NCBI RefSeq assembly: GCF_000001735.4
Contig: NC_003075.7
Coordinates: 13,889,001 to 13,953,000 of the forward strand
DNA: 64,000 nt
Direction of reading: 5' to 3'
DNA from: Arabidopsis thaliana
Taxonomy: Eukaryota; Streptophyta; Magnoliopsida; Brassicales; Brassicaceae
Shown here: piece after piece, positions 1-12,939 of the stretch
Layout of the letters: each line of letters opens with the position of its first letter
Numbering within the stretch: position 1 is the first letter of the stretch
Translations under genes and position numbers: made by a program
The notes under the pieces: generated by a model
The model's input: the letters and a program-made list of their open reading frames with translations, nothing else
Database searches by the model: none
What the model was told of the DNA's origin: nothing

Positions 1-1857
1 TACGTTATATATAGCATTGTATATAGACGTAGCCAATTTGATAAAAACCAATGCATTCATGACCCAACATATTGGGACTCAAGACTATATAAAGCCAAAT
101 ACAAAACAAAACAAAACAAAAAGAAGTCCACTTGCGTATAAAATATATTCAATTTCAATAAATATAAATGCAAACACAAACTTAGATGTATAAACTATAG
201 CCGAAGTGAAAATATTCGGCAACTTTAGCAAATGAACAATTTCTTACAGAAAATAAATGGTCATCATCAAATTTGGACCACCCATGGATTTATATGTCAA
301 TTTTCATTTCCATATTCATGTAACAACACTACCGATTGTTGGTCCCCAACTTTGTGTTATTTCAAATTACTTTTTATACGTACGTGTCACAAGTAACTAT
401 GAGTAAATCCAAAACAAAAAAGTTGAGACAAGAACATAAGAATATATAATTCGATGAAACTGAAGAGTTAAACATAAGAAAGAAAAGCATAAGATCATAC
501 GAATAAATTTTGAGAATCATAATTTGATATATATACTCAAGGACCATCTGTATTTATTCACTTTTGGGTATTATGTTAAGTTCTCGGTAATCAAATACAA
601 AATTTCCTCTCACGCACGTACACTTGTAGTTTCAATTCCCACTGATACAAAAGCTTCCCTCAAAGATGGAGTAAGGAAATTGAAGTAAAACAAACAATTT
701 GGACTAATGAAATTTTATAAAACGATTCAAGTTGGAAAATACAAGGAATTAACAAAACGTGTTTTGGACGTCAAAATTTAGACAAGAGTAGTCAAGAATC
801 CAACTATGGAACTAAACCATCCTCACTGTTAAATCTAGACTCTAGTGATTAGCATTCAACAAAAACAAATTATACTTTTCGTACGGAACATATTCTGAAA
901 CTATTCACATGTCAGTTTTGTCATTTCCTCAAAACTCATATTCATTTTTTTTTTAAATGGACATCACGGGACCTGAGTTCCTGGCCATAAAGGCTAAAAA
1001 GCAGATCCAAGAATTGATTGATTATATGAATTTAGTTACAAAGTACAACCAGATTGTATTCTATGAACATATTAATTGTTTCCACTATTCATGGATTCAT
1101 GATAGAGAACAATATCACTCAGAACTAGTTAATGTCGCGATTTACAAAAATCCCACAGCACCATAACCTCGCAATCGCATGACGTAATGGAAAATGTGAG
1201 AGAGAGTCACAAGAACATAGGACCTACACTAAACATGTGTAGTGTCTACACTCTACAGTCACCTACTATACAAGTTGCTAAATACTACTACGTACGACTT
1301 GTTTAGTTAGAACTGCAAAAAATTAAACTTGTTTGTCCTCTAATCCCAACAGATTTTGTTTTTATATACTGATTAACCACTGCTTTGTTACAACAACTTA
1401 CAACTTGAAAGGAACGTTACATGAAATAACTCTTCTCATTCATGAATCATCTTCTCTACATAAGAAAAAGTTGTGCATAAGAAATATCTACACTGAAAAA
1501 ATGGCAGTGGGGGTTACATTTTTGATTTCTCTAATTCTTTATTTACATTTATTTCTATTTTCATGTTAAACATTTATTTCAATGCCAAAATAATAAAGAA
1601 AGTAAAATCTATAAATGGGATTCAGTGCACCAATAATTCTTACACATAAAAAAATATCAGTATCAGGCCTCTCAACATCACAATAGGGCAAGAGGAGGGG
1701 CCAAAGTACACAACTTTCTCCTCAGGGTATGCTCCAAATTCCCAACTTGGCCTCTCTTTTTCATCTTTTGGGTTTTTATGTTCACTCTTCTCTGCTTCAT
1801 TCCTCTTTCTACTTCCAGGAAATAAAAACTTCTAATCAAAGAGCAAGAGATTAAGAA
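1..1857. other. Intergenic region upstream of the CCT gene
   Basis: AT-rich sequence with no open frame that looks like a gene. The only longer frame, 957-1166, has no homology I recognise and no plant-like composition. The last 200 bases or so should hold the promoter and 5' UTR of the CCT gene that starts at 1858. No repeat or RNA gene was recognised. Confidence 0.6.
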
Positions 1858-3777
1858 ATGTATGCAGAAACTAGCTTAGCTTTCCGATTCATGCAGAGTT
1901 CTTCTTCTCCAGAGATTCACCAATTTGAAGACCTCTTTAAATCCTACAAGCTCTCTGATGAAATGGTTTGTCTTTTTGACTTCACTTCCTCTTTTTTTGT
2001 CACTGCATTTGATTTTTTTGATTTTGGGTTTCTTGTCTCTGCTTGACCTTTGATGAAATTAAGTTGATTGATGAAGACAATTGGAGTGTGAAGGAGATGG
2101 AAAACACTAATTAGTGGATATTAGTGGCAAAGTTTTGTGCTTTAAGTGGTTTTCTTGAGAAAATTTGTGGTAACTGGAAATTTGATTCGATCTATTTGCT
2201 GAGCTCACATCTGTTTTGGCTTTTAAAAATTGGGTCTTTCTGGGTAGATGAAAAGACGGAATCTTCTTCTGCTGATGTTTGATAGAACAAAAAAAAAACT
2301 CAACTTTATTTTTGGTTTTGAGAAAAAGAAGACCTTTTTATATGTGTTGTGATTATGGGATCATGGGAGTGGCCCTTTTCTCTTTATAGAAGCTGAACTT
2401 AGAACTTAATAAGAGTGTATCATACACGATTGACAACAAACTTTTGTGTTTATAGACTATCAGATTCCGTGTTCTTTGAGAATTGTGTTTTTCTTTTTTC
2501 AGTTATTCTTTTGCTCTGCTTGGGGTTTGTCGATTCATAGTGTCATAATCTTACTTTCATTCTCCACTATGACTGTAAGAAAGAATAAAAATTCCCTTTC
2601 GTTTTACCTTTTTTGAACGAATTCATTTTAAAGAGATCTGTGTGTGTTTGTGCATAAAACCAAAGAAACTCATTGTGTCTTAGTCAAGTTTTGAGTTTTG
2701 ATCTTGTGGTTTGTGGTTTTGGTTGTCTCTTGTTATGTTTTGCTCATTTTTCTTATAATTGTGATGCAGAACAATCTTGTTGAGGCAAGTGAGTATGATT
2801 TTGGAGAAGAGAGTGACCTATTCAAAGCCCCTGAGCCGATTATTGAAGAACCAATGTTAGCTGTTGATCCCCTCTCTCAAGAGCTTGTTGAACTCGGTGA
2901 TCTCGGGTCGTTGCAGAGTGACCAACAGCTTATAGACAAGGCTTTCTACGACTGTGAGCAGGACCTCCTGGTGAAATCAGCCATGGAGTCTCCGCTCTCC
3001 GAGGTACTAGACATCAAGAACATCTCTTTAGTGGCAAAAATGGACAACGATGTGAAGAGTACGAGTGTAGTCGTCTCTGATGTCCCAATTCCGAAGAGTG
3101 TGAGCTCGGGAAACTTGAGCTCAATGGATATGGTCGAGCACAAGGATGCGGTGATTCAGGGATTCCCTGATTTCCCTCCAGTGGATTATGGGATGAGAAG
3201 AGCCTTCAGTGAAAGCGATATACAGGTTAGAACTGAAATTATTGATATTACTCTTGTGATCATTGAACTCAACCTATACAAGGGTTTGCAAGAATTTAGA
3301 CTGTGCTCATTCTTGTCACATCATCGATATTTCAGAGAAAGTTGTGACATTTCCCAAACTCAAATGAATATATATAGATATGATGTTGGCAAAAGTTCTC
3401 ATGTGTATGTTCATCACTTGTGATCTTTTTGGTCTATGACAGACACTGGGGACTGGAAATACGGGTCTTGTTCAGTCTCAGTTGGATCGAATAATCATAA
3501 GTTGCACCTCTGAGGACCGCCGTGAGAAGCTTTCTCGATACAGGAACAAGAAGAGCAAGCGAAATTTCGGGCGTAAAATCAAGGTAAAGACCCGAAAAAA
3601 CAGTTTATATAACACTAAACTCTACTCTTTCTTCTCAAACCCGCTTTGTTGGAAACTGAGATCTGGTTTGTTTCGGTATGTACCGTATGGTTGCAGTATG
3701 CTTGTAGGAAGGCACTTGCAGACAGTCAACCGAGGATCCGAGGAAGGTTTGCAAAAACAGAGGAGATGCAGAAATGA
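1858..3777 (+). CDS. CCT-motif protein (AT4G27900 type)
   Basis: Four coding exons at 1858-1965, 2770-3225, 3443-3583 and 3697-3777 join in frame to 261 residues. The N-terminal half is acidic and Ser-rich and has no recognised fold. The C-terminal 45 residues form a CCT motif: RREKLSRYRNKKSKRNFGRK, then a second half split by the last intron, beginning YACRKALADSQPRIRGRF. CCT motifs (CONSTANS, CO-like, TOC1) are nuclear; their basic helices act in DNA binding and in assembly with NF-Y subunits. There is no B-box and no response-regulator domain, so this belongs to the CCT-only group, near AT5G53420. The same gene pair, CCT plus ATX, occurs at AT5G53420/AT5G53430, which suggests a segmental duplicate. 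Intron 1 is long (804 bp) and reads through open for 27 codons if retained. The target process is not known from sequence. Confidence 0.92.
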
Positions 3778-5693
3778 TGAGGACTAGTTAGGTCTGATGC
3801 GGTGTTAAGAATATAATCCCACCCACCTCTCGTTTTGTATATAAGGGGGTTTGTCTGAATAAGCCTAGTAAGGAGTAAGGATTAGGAAGAAAAAACAAGT
3901 TGTAGTAGTCAGTCACTCAAGTAATGATGCTTATATATGTTAGATCTTGTGAAGTTATGTATCTCTAAAAGTTTATATATAGAAGCTGTTTAATATTCCT
4001 CTCTAATGGTTTGACTTCACCGTATATATTATCAGTATTCTTAGTTTTGCATCAGTTGACATAAGTAGCTTTTGACTTTTGATGAATGACTGTACATGGG
4101 GATCACCTTTGGAAAACATGAAAAATGAAACTTTAGCCAAAATCTGATTTAGTATGGTCTTAGTTCCACACATACTTTCCCATTTGTATATGGTTGTGGA
4201 TGCAACAGACCTGTTGACCATGTTGAGATATATTTGTAATTAATTGAAAAGTTCTAACATATCAGAACACGAAGCTGAACTTTTTCAAAATTCTAGGTTT
4301 TGCAATCCTCCTCAAATAATTTGGTGAACTTTATTAATGCTTTGCGATGAAGAATCGATGGTGACCTGTATCATTCTTTGCGAGTATGTTTTGGACTTTT
4401 GGGAGCCCTAACCTTAAATTACCATTTCCAATGAGAAAAGCTTAAACCTTGTTTAAGTAAATCCAACGGAACTAGTAATGTTTACTGATAAATAAATCAA
4501 CCCAGAGACAAACCCCTAACGAACGTGATTGGTGGTCTGTCTCCTTGTTAAATTTTTTGTTTGTAGTTGAGAAAATCACAGAGCTTCTCGGTTAGTTCTA
4601 AACCGGAAAACCCCAGAAAGAAATTGTATTATTACGTAAATACCCTTAGAAGAATTGTGAAAAAATTGGTGGGAAACTTTTCAATAATATTTTTGTTTCC
4701 ATCTTGTAGCTGCCTCTTTCCATCACCGGTGCATATAGAAACAGAGAAACAAATATTTAAAATTTTACATCTACAAAGAGACGACAACTCTCCTGTGTAA
4801 CAATGTAAGAAGAGCGTTTTCATGGGTTGTTGTTATTTCTTCTAATGTTGTAGTGACTAGTTGTTGTAATCATAACGAAAAACAAACGTAAGAAGTACAC
4901 TGCCGTAGCCGTACCATGTAAGTTCCATTACAAGCTTCCATAGATTTTCAAACCTCATTAACAAAACATGTATCTGAATTTTCATATCAAATTAAGAAGA
5001 GAAACAATTAAATTACAAGAAGAGACACACGATCTTTGAATTGGTTCCGAGAAGAGAAAGAAAACGAGGAAGAAGAAGAAAAAGCGTGTGATGCGCAGGT
5101 TAGCTTAATCACAGTAATGTGCACATTCACGCTATTCAGAAGGTGACGCCGATCCAAACGACCCACTTCTTCTGCGTCTTCTCTCTCTTCACCTCTCTGT
5201 CTCGCCTTTCTCTCTCTAAAAGAAAAAAATTTCTTACCCAGAACAAATAAAATTTGCCGAAATTTTCAGTCTTTCGATTTAAAACAATTCCTTGACAACA
5301 TTTCTTCCGGTTTTATCATCCAAATCATAAGAAAGGACGCATTTTTATTTATAAAAATTGGGTCTTTTTTAATCTCTTCTGGAATTTTAAGAGAGAGAGA
5401 TATAGAGCGAGAGAAGTTAGGAACAGATCTCTTTCTCTTTCTCTTTCACTTTCTCTTTCGCTCATTCGTGCCAAAAGTCTCTTCTTCCATCAAATTTTGT
5501 AGCTTTCCTTGTTTGATAGAACGGGTACGCGATTTTCAGTTCTGGGTCAGAGGAATACGGAGGACTTCTCCTCTCCGGAGCATCAGAAATTGAGGTCTAG
5601 ATTAGGGTTTGTGAGAAAATTCGAGATTTTGGTTGTTGATTCTTAATTGGAACAGTGATGCTCTGAGATTGCTTTTCTGAAATTTGAAGAAGA
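3778..5693. other. 3' UTR of CCT gene and 5' leader of ATX4
   Basis: 3778 to about 4000 should be the 3' UTR of the CCT gene. From about 5040 on, the sequence turns purine/pyrimidine-rich (GAAGAAGAAG near 5065, TCTCTTTCTC tracts at 5430-5460), as is typical of a long plant 5' leader, here that of ATX4. Short frames at 4003-4221 and 4567-4823 look like noise. No other gene was seen. Confidence 0.55.
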
Positions 5694-8600
5694 ATGATTA
5701 TCAAACGGAAATTTAAAACCCAGATACCGAGTTTGGAACGGTGCAAACTCGGTAATGAGTCAAGGAAGAAGAAGAGAAAGTTGAACTTGGGAGGAGGTGG
5801 TTACTACTATCCTCTCAATCTTCTCGGAGAAATCGCCGCCGGGATTGTTCCAGGTAATGGACGCAATGGATTCTCTGCTTCCTGGTGCACTGAAGTTACA
5901 AAACCTGTTGAGGTGGAAGAGTCATTGTCTAAGAGAAGATCTGATTCCGGTACTGTTAGAGATTCTCCTCCGGCGGAAGTCTCACGTCCACCGCTTGTTC
6001 GGACATCTAGGGGAAGAATTCAGGTGCTTCCTTCTCGATTCAATGATTCGGTGCTTGATAATTGGAGGAAGGATAGTAAAAGTGATTGTGATTTGGAGGA
6101 AGAAGAAATAGAATGCAGGAATGAGAAAGTTGTTAGTTTTCGGGTTCCTAAAGCTACTAATTTGAAAAGCAAGGAACTTGATAGGAAGAGTAAGTATAGT
6201 GCATTGTGTAAAGAAGAAAGGTTTCACGAGCAACATAATGATGAGGCTCGTGCTCGTGTTGATGAGAAGCTTCCGAATAAAAAGGGTACTTTTGGGCCAG
6301 AGAACTTCTATTCAGGTGACTTGGTTTGGGCAAAGTCTGGGAGAAATGAGCCGTTTTGGCCGGCTATTGTTATCGATCCAATGACACAAGCACCCGAGCT
6401 TGTTTTGCGTTCTTGTATACCCGATGCAGCCTGTGTTGTGTTCTTTGGTCACTCTGGGAACGAGAATGAAAGGGTACGAAGAGACTAATGGCTTTCCAAA
6501 TATGGAATCTGGCCTTCTTTTAAGTATTCTATTTCTGACTGTTGTTTAATGTAAGCAGGACTATGCATGGGTGAGGAGAGGGATGATCTTCCCTTTTGTG
6601 GACTATGTTGCCAGGTGGGTCTCTTTATATAATCAAAAGAAAAGGTCTTAAATGTGGATTAGTGCTTAATTAGCTACTTATTCAGGTTCCAGGAACAGCC
6701 TGAACTGCAAGGGTGCAAGCCTGGGAATTTTCAGATGGCATTGGAGGAAGCATTTTTGGCAGATCAGGGATTCACGGAGAAGTTGATGCATGATATTCAC
6801 TTGGCTGCTGGGAACTCGACTTTTGACGATTCTTTCTACAGATGGATTCAAGAAACTGCGGTCTCAAATCAGGAGCTCAATAACAATGCTCCAAGACAGG
6901 CAAGTGTCTCTATGATTTTGGTCCATTTTTATATGACTTTTTTTTCTTATATCTTTTTATGTAAATCTCCTCCAATTTGGGTAATATATCTAATTAACAT
7001 TATGCTTTGTAGGGGCTGTTAAAGAAACACAGAAATCCACTAGCATGTGCAGGATGTGAAACAGTCATTTCTTTTGAGATGGCAAAAAAAATGAAAGATC
7101 TGATTCCTGGAGATCAATTGTTGTGTAAACCATGTTCAAGGGTATGTAGGATCCCTTGTTCTGTGATTATTCTTAGTTTAGTTTGAAGTGATGCAGAAAC
7201 GGTTGCATACGTGTAAGCCTATTTTGTTGTTGTTGCAGTTAACAAAATCAAAACACATTTGTGGTATATGCAAGAAGATAAGGAATCATTTGGACAATAA
7301 AAGCTGGGTACGAAAGTAAAAACATTAGGTTCTATAGTGGTATAGCTTAAGGTTTTGGTTGTTTTCTATTTTGACTTTTTGATATCCGTGTGGCATATTA
7401 GGTGCGCTGTGATGGTTGTAAAGTCCGGATACACGCAGAATGTGACCAAATATCAGATAGGCATTTGAAGGTATGTTAATTTTGGATTTCATCAAGGTTA
7501 CCCTATTATCATCGGCTTGTGTGTGTTGAGATCGAGCTCATTTTATGATCTGAAGGATTTGCGGGAAACAGATTACTACTGTCCTACTTGCAGAGCAAAA
7601 TTTAACTTTGACCTATCAGATTCAGAAAAACAAAACTCAAAGTCAAAGTAGGCCTCTTCGTCTTAACTTTTATTATTGTTTTCTCAACGGCTTCCTTTTG
7701 ATTGCCAAATGTCTAAATTTGGGAGTTTTCTGGTACAGAGTTGCGAAAGGCGATGGTCAGATGGTTCTTCCTGACAAGGTTATTGTTGTATGCGCTGGAG
7801 TAGAAGGAGTTTATTTCCCGAGGCTCCATTTGTAAGCAGATACCAATTTACATTTCCCCAACTTCTCGCGCTGGGTTTTCTTCTAAAACTAATTCAAAGC
7901 AAGATGATATTGAGATTTACCTTACCTAGATTTTCATGTTTCTTTGCTGAAAACTTTCCAGAGTCTTCTTACTCCATCTTGTTATTTACAGAGTGGTATG
8001 TAAATGTGGCTCCTGTGGACCTAAAAAGAAAGCCCTTAGCGAATGGGAAAGGCATACCGGATCAAAGTCAAAAAATTGGAAGACCAGTGTGAAAGTCAAA
8101 AGCTCGAAGCTGGCACTAGAAGATTGGGTTTGTACAATTACTCTTCTGGTTTCTTTCAGAGATATTGGCGTCTTTCTTTTGAGTTTGATCTGACTTACTC
8201 AAAAGGAAACTGACATATATACCTGCCCTACCATTCACTTACTCTGCAGATGATGAACTTAGCAGAGTTACATGCAAATGCTACTGCAGCTAAAGTTCCT
8301 AAACGACCTTCCATAAAGCAGAGAAAGCAGAGATTGCTTGCTTTTCTATCAGGTAGAAAAGGAAATGGAATCCTGTAACATGTTGCAGTGTTTTGAGTGT
8401 TTTTGTGATGCTTTTGTTGGCTTTTCCTTTCGTTGTTGGCAGAGACATATGAGCCGGTCAATGCGAAGTGGACAACAGAACGATGTGCAGTTTGCAGATG
8501 GGTTGAAGATTGGGACTACAACAAGATTATTATCTGCAACAGGTGCTTTTTAATCTTTTTTTGCTCTAGTTTTTTTTCTTAAAACCATGATTTCATCTAC

Positions 8601-11256
8601 CTAAATAATGGGACTTGCCGTTAGACTTATATTTTTGTGCCCAATCTTTGGCTCACGTGGAGTGTGTAAGATAGGGTTTTCTTGCTAGTTTATGTGGATA
8701 AGATATTTGAGCCAGAGAGCTTTCCATTTTAACTATCATGTCATGTCCTTTGGCAAACAGAAGATAGTTGTTTTCTGTGGATCACTTTATGGCGACTTGT
8801 GAAGTATCATCCATTATCATTGTTTCATAAGCAACTTAGATAAATGTTTCTTTCATTTTCTTGTCAGATGCCAAATAGCAGTGCATCAGGAATGCTATGG
8901 CGCTAGACATGTTCGTGATTTCACCTCATGGGTCTGTAAAGCATGCGAGAGACCAGATATCAAGCGGGAGTGTTGCCTCTGCCCTGTAAAAGGTGGCTTT
9001 ATAAAGTATATTCAGCTTTTTCACATAAACATATGGCACCACTGCCTATTAACTATATCCATTGGCTCCGCTATGTTGTCACTGATGATAGGAGGTGCAT
9101 TGAAGCCAACTGATGTGGAAACGTTGTGGGTTCATGTGACATGTGCTTGGTTTCAGCCTGAAGTATGTTTTGCAAGTGAGGAAAAAATGGAACCTGCAGT
9201 TGGGATTTTGAGTATTCCATCAACTAATTTTGTGAAGGTAAATTTAATATTAACTTATTGTCTTTAATTTTGGACCTTTCCATAACTGTCTGCGACCAAA
9301 GCTAAATTGCATGAAATCTTCTTCGTTTTGATGGATTTCAGATATGTGTAATATGCAAACAAATACATGGCTCGTGTACTCAGTGTTGCAAGTGTTCTAC
9401 ATACTATCATGCCATGTGTGCCTCCCGAGCTGGTTATAGAATGGAGGTATGCTTACTGTTTGACTGTTTCTGATCTTTCTTCATGAGATCAGACGACACT
9501 GACTTTTTCTATACATGCTTTTGAACTAACTGGAACGATCTTTTTTATATAGTCGTATAAAGTGAAACTGGTTTCCGATAGATAATGTGTTTTTAATCTT
9601 TACTTAAAGGAACTTGAGTTTTTTTTTTCCTTTGCAATTTATTATCTTACTCCATTTAAATAGGCATATTTCCATGCATTTTGTATGTAGTTGCACTGCT
9701 TGGAGAAAAATGGTCAGCAGATAACAAAGATGGTGTCCTATTGTGCTTATCACAGGTGAAATTTCTCAGAACTCTGCTTAAAGAATTTTTGGTGTTACGA
9801 TGTTGGTTTATGATTTATAAGTTTTATCTATTGTTTTTGGTGTGTAGGGCTCCCAACCCAGATAACGTGTTAATTATACAAACTCCTTCAGGAGCCTTCT
9901 CTGCAAAGAGTCTTGTCCAAAACAAGAAGAAAGGTGGTTCCAGGCTTATTTCATTAATCAGAGAAGACGATGAAGCACCTGCAGAGAATACCATTACATG
10001 TGATCCATTTTCTGCTGCTCGTTGTCGAGTATTTAAAAGAAAGATCAATAGCAAGAAGGTAATATTGGGTCTTATCCACAAAAAGTCTGTATGTTTCGTT
10101 GCACATCTCCTTTGTCCAGTAGGCTGATCTTTGTTTTGTAGAGGATTGAAGAAGAAGCCATTCCTCACCACACAAGGGGACCACGCCATCATGCATCAGC
10201 AGCAATCCAAACTTTAAACACATTCAGAGTAAGAAAGTCTCCATGCAGTTCTTCTACTCCGTTTCTTACTATTATTTTTTGGATCTGACATTTCTGGGTT
10301 GTATTATGTGTAGCATGTGCCAGAAGAACCCAAATCGTTTTCTTCTTTCAGGGAACGACTTCACCACTTGCAGGCAAGAATTCTCTGATGTTTGAACGAG
10401 ATTGGAATGTTCAGGTTTTATTTTTTGATATTATCGGCTGTAACATGTGTATGTTTAATGTAACAGAGGACAGAAATGGATCGGGTCTGCTTTGGGCGAT
10501 CTGGAATTCATGGATGGGGTCTTTTTGCAAGAAGAAATATCCAAGAAGGAGAAATGGTATGTCAGCAGACCCATTTGTGATATTGTGTTTGGTCTATTTG
10601 GGATGAGGGGAGTGTTTATTGTCGAGAGGTGCTATTGTATTTCAGGTTCTTGAATACAGAGGGGAACAGGTGAGAGGTAGCATTGCAGACTTGAGAGAAG
10701 CACGTTATCGCAGAGTAGGAAAGGATTGCTATGTGAGTTGAAAAAGTTTCCATTTTATCTTCACAAATTGTCTCTTCTCTCTCTATCTCTCTTAACCAAA
10801 AGAAGGATTTATGTTGCAGCTTTTCAAGATCAGTGAAGAAGTAGTGGTTGATGCTACAGATAAAGGGAATATAGCTCGGCTCATCAATCATTCGGTAAGC
10901 TGCTTGGCATGGACTTTTTACGTACAAGAAATTTGACAGACTGTTAAAGCCTAAATCAAAATACGTGGTGTGTAGTGTACACCAAACTGCTATGCGAGGA
11001 TTATGAGTGTAGGAGATGAGGAAAGCAGGATTGTCCTGATAGCCAAGGCCAATGTAGCTGTGGGAGAGGAGTTAACGTACACAACGCATTTCTATATATA
11101 CCATTCTTCAATCTAAAGCTGATTGATTGTCATAGTTTAAGAAATGTTGTGTGGTGTTTTGGCAGGTATGATTACTTATTTGATCCAGACGAGGCAGAGG
11201 AACTCAAGGTGCCATGCTTATGTAAAGCCCCTAACTGCAGGAAATTCATGAATTAG
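5694..11256 (+). CDS. ATX4: Trithorax-like histone H3K4 methyltransferase ATX4 (SDG16)
   Basis: A multi-exon gene of about 1,000 residues. In order: basic N-terminus ([10 protein letters not shown]); PWWP domain ([20 protein letters not shown], exon 1); PHD finger ([18 protein letters not shown], through YYCPTC, about 7250-7595); extended PHD ([20 protein letters not shown] at 8495-8540, CCLCPVKGG, then [14 protein letters not shown] and [13 protein letters not shown]); SET domain ([18 protein letters not shown], then [15 protein letters not shown] and GEELTYDYLFD); and a post-SET Cys cluster ([13 protein letters not shown]). The NHSC and YDY residues of the SET active site are present. The family methylates H3K4 in chromatin and the readers bind nucleosomes. 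Exon 1 is 5694-6473. Two introns (6900-7012 and 10374-10466) need GC donors. ATX5 (AT5G53430) is the close paralog. Confidence 0.96.
6900..7012 (+). other. GC-AG intron in ATX4 (intron 3)
   Basis: The coding frame ...NNNAPRQ ends in CAG and continues as GLLKKHRNP at 7013. The only donor compatible with the frame at this place is CAG|GCAAGTG, so the intron begins with GC and ends TTTGTAG. It is 113 bp long, not a multiple of three, and reading through gives a stop. The donor fits the known strong GC-donor consensus AG|GCAAGT. Confidence 0.85.
10374..10466 (+). other. GC-AG intron in ATX4, upstream of the SET exons
   Basis: Upstream frame FRERLHHLQ ends in CAG at 10373; the downstream frame [13 protein letters not shown] resumes at 10467. 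Between CAG and the in-frame stop (TGA in CTCTGATG) there is no GT at all, so the donor must be CAG|GCAAGA. The acceptor is TAACAG. This is the second GC donor in the same gene. Confidence 0.85.
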
Positions 11257-12219
11257 AATAGAAAGGTATAGATCCTCTAAGTTTACTTCACAGGCTACAA
11301 CACCAAGAAGAAAAGGCCAAAGCAAGATTGTCTCTTTTTGCTCCAAAAACAATAGATTTATAGGTAGAGAGAAAAGCTAAGTGATCCAAGTCTGATCTCT
11401 TCTGCCTCTCTGTATAGACAAACTCGTTTGTGTCACCATTATCCTCAAAAGAATTCAATTTCATTCATTTTGTTCATTTCAACGAGACTTGAGCAGAAAA
11501 CTTGGGATAATTCCAACTGTTGTGACCGTTTTACCCTATAACCATCGGTTTACTACGGTTATACCGCGAAGGTGATGAGTCAATTCAATTGGGAATTGAT
11601 TTTCCTTTCGCGCCGGTTTATGAATCGTGCTTTCGTCAAGTGCCATGTCAGACGAATTGTAGTTTGCTGCTGATAAAAGATCTCGTAATGGTTTTCTTAA
11701 AACACTTTTAAGCGTTTTTGACGGCCCAATTGATGCGAATATGGATTGACTCTTATCTATACTTCAGATATGTTCAAAGCCACACAAGGTAAATTGCATA
11801 ACGGATAACAATTCCCATAAGAAAAAATGTTTCGGTGTCAAACTGTATATGAGCAATTCTGAAACATTCTAAAGATTTTGTGGTTATGTGTTAAACTTAA
11901 AGCATTTGATAGAGAGATATTTTTCAAAGAAATAGGAAAAAATAATGTTACAATCCTCCACATTAATGTTTACAATCCGTCCATCTGTACTTGACATGTC
12001 GGATCATAATCCAAGATAATGGGAATACAGATATAAGTTAAAAATGAATTCACTCATAGAAACTTGGAAGGCTATATTCGTCAATATAAAAGAGCATCCT
12101 TTAAATAGCTGCACACTGGTACAGTGGTTCTACTATTGAGTGAAAAAAAAAAAAAACTAAAGGCACGAATAATTTTTGTCTAATCAAAATTATTTAAATT
12201 GCTGCTATTTAAGATAACG
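11257..12219. other. ATX4 3' UTR and PYL10 promoter
   Basis: No open frame of note. The first 250 bases or so are probably ATX4 3' UTR. The remainder is an AT-rich promoter region for PYL10 with a TATA-like box at 12085-12092. Confidence 0.55.
12085..12092 (+). promoter_or_regulatory. Candidate TATA box of PYL10
   Basis: TATAAAAG lies 128 bases upstream of the PYL10 start codon, a distance that allows a leader of about 100 bases. The match is to the plant TATA consensus only; no transcript start was available. Confidence 0.5.
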
Positions 12220-12939
12220 ATGAACGGTGACGAAACAAAGAAGGTGGAGAGCGAGTACATCAAGAAACACCATAGACACGAGCTTGTAGAGTCTCAATGT
12301 AGCTCTACGCTCGTTAAGCACATCAAAGCTCCTCTGCATCTCGTAAGCTTTGCTTTGCTCTGTTTTTCAAGTGTTAAAGATAACGATTTTTGAGATGTTA
12401 AATGATTTGTTTTGTTTGGAAAAGGTGTGGTCAATTGTGAGGAGATTCGATGAACCACAAAAATACAAACCATTTATCAGTAGGTGTGTGGTACAAGGTA
12501 AGAAGCTGGAGGTTGGTAGCGTAAGAGAAGTGGATTTGAAATCTGGATTACCAGCTACTAAAAGCACTGAGGTATTAGAGATTCTTGACGACAATGAGCA
12601 TATTCTCGGCATCAGAATAGTTGGTGGTGATCATAGACTCAAGGTAAATTGAAATTTCCTTAAATGTACCATTCATTCCGACAAGATTATTGTTTTTTTT
12701 AGAGCTTAATTTGTTATTTGTCCAATCAGAATTATTCTTCAACCATTTCGTTACATTCGGAGACGATAGACGGAAAAACAGGGACATTGGCTATAGAATC
12801 GTTCGTGGTGGATGTGCCGGAAGGTAACACAAAGGAGGAGACATGCTTCTTCGTGGAGGCTTTGATTCAATGCAATCTCAATTCTTTAGCAGATGTTACC
12901 GAGCGTCTACAAGCAGAATCTATGGAGAAGAAGATATGA
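12220..12939 (+). CDS. PYL10: ABA receptor PYL10 (RCAR family, START-like fold)
   Basis: Exons 12220-12342, 12425-12643 and 12730-12939 give exactly 183 residues. The protein is a PYR/PYL/RCAR abscisic acid receptor: a START/Bet v 1-like pocket that, with ABA, docks on and inhibits clade A PP2C phosphatases, freeing SnRK2 kinases, in cytosol and nucleus. Visible hallmarks are the entry EYIKKHHRHE, the pocket lysine region KPFISRCVVQG, the gate loop SGLPA, the latch HRL in GGDHRLKNYSS, and the C-terminal helix EETCFFVEALIQCNLNSL. The protein lacks a signal peptide. PYL10 is reported as a monomeric receptor with partial ABA-independent activity; that is literature knowledge, not visible here. 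The upstream frame at 12199 has no ATG, so the start at 12220 is preferred. Confidence 0.97.

Noticed and set aside
12199-12219. Upstream extension of PYL10
   Set aside because: No ATG in this part; the ATG at 12220 gives the expected 183 residues.
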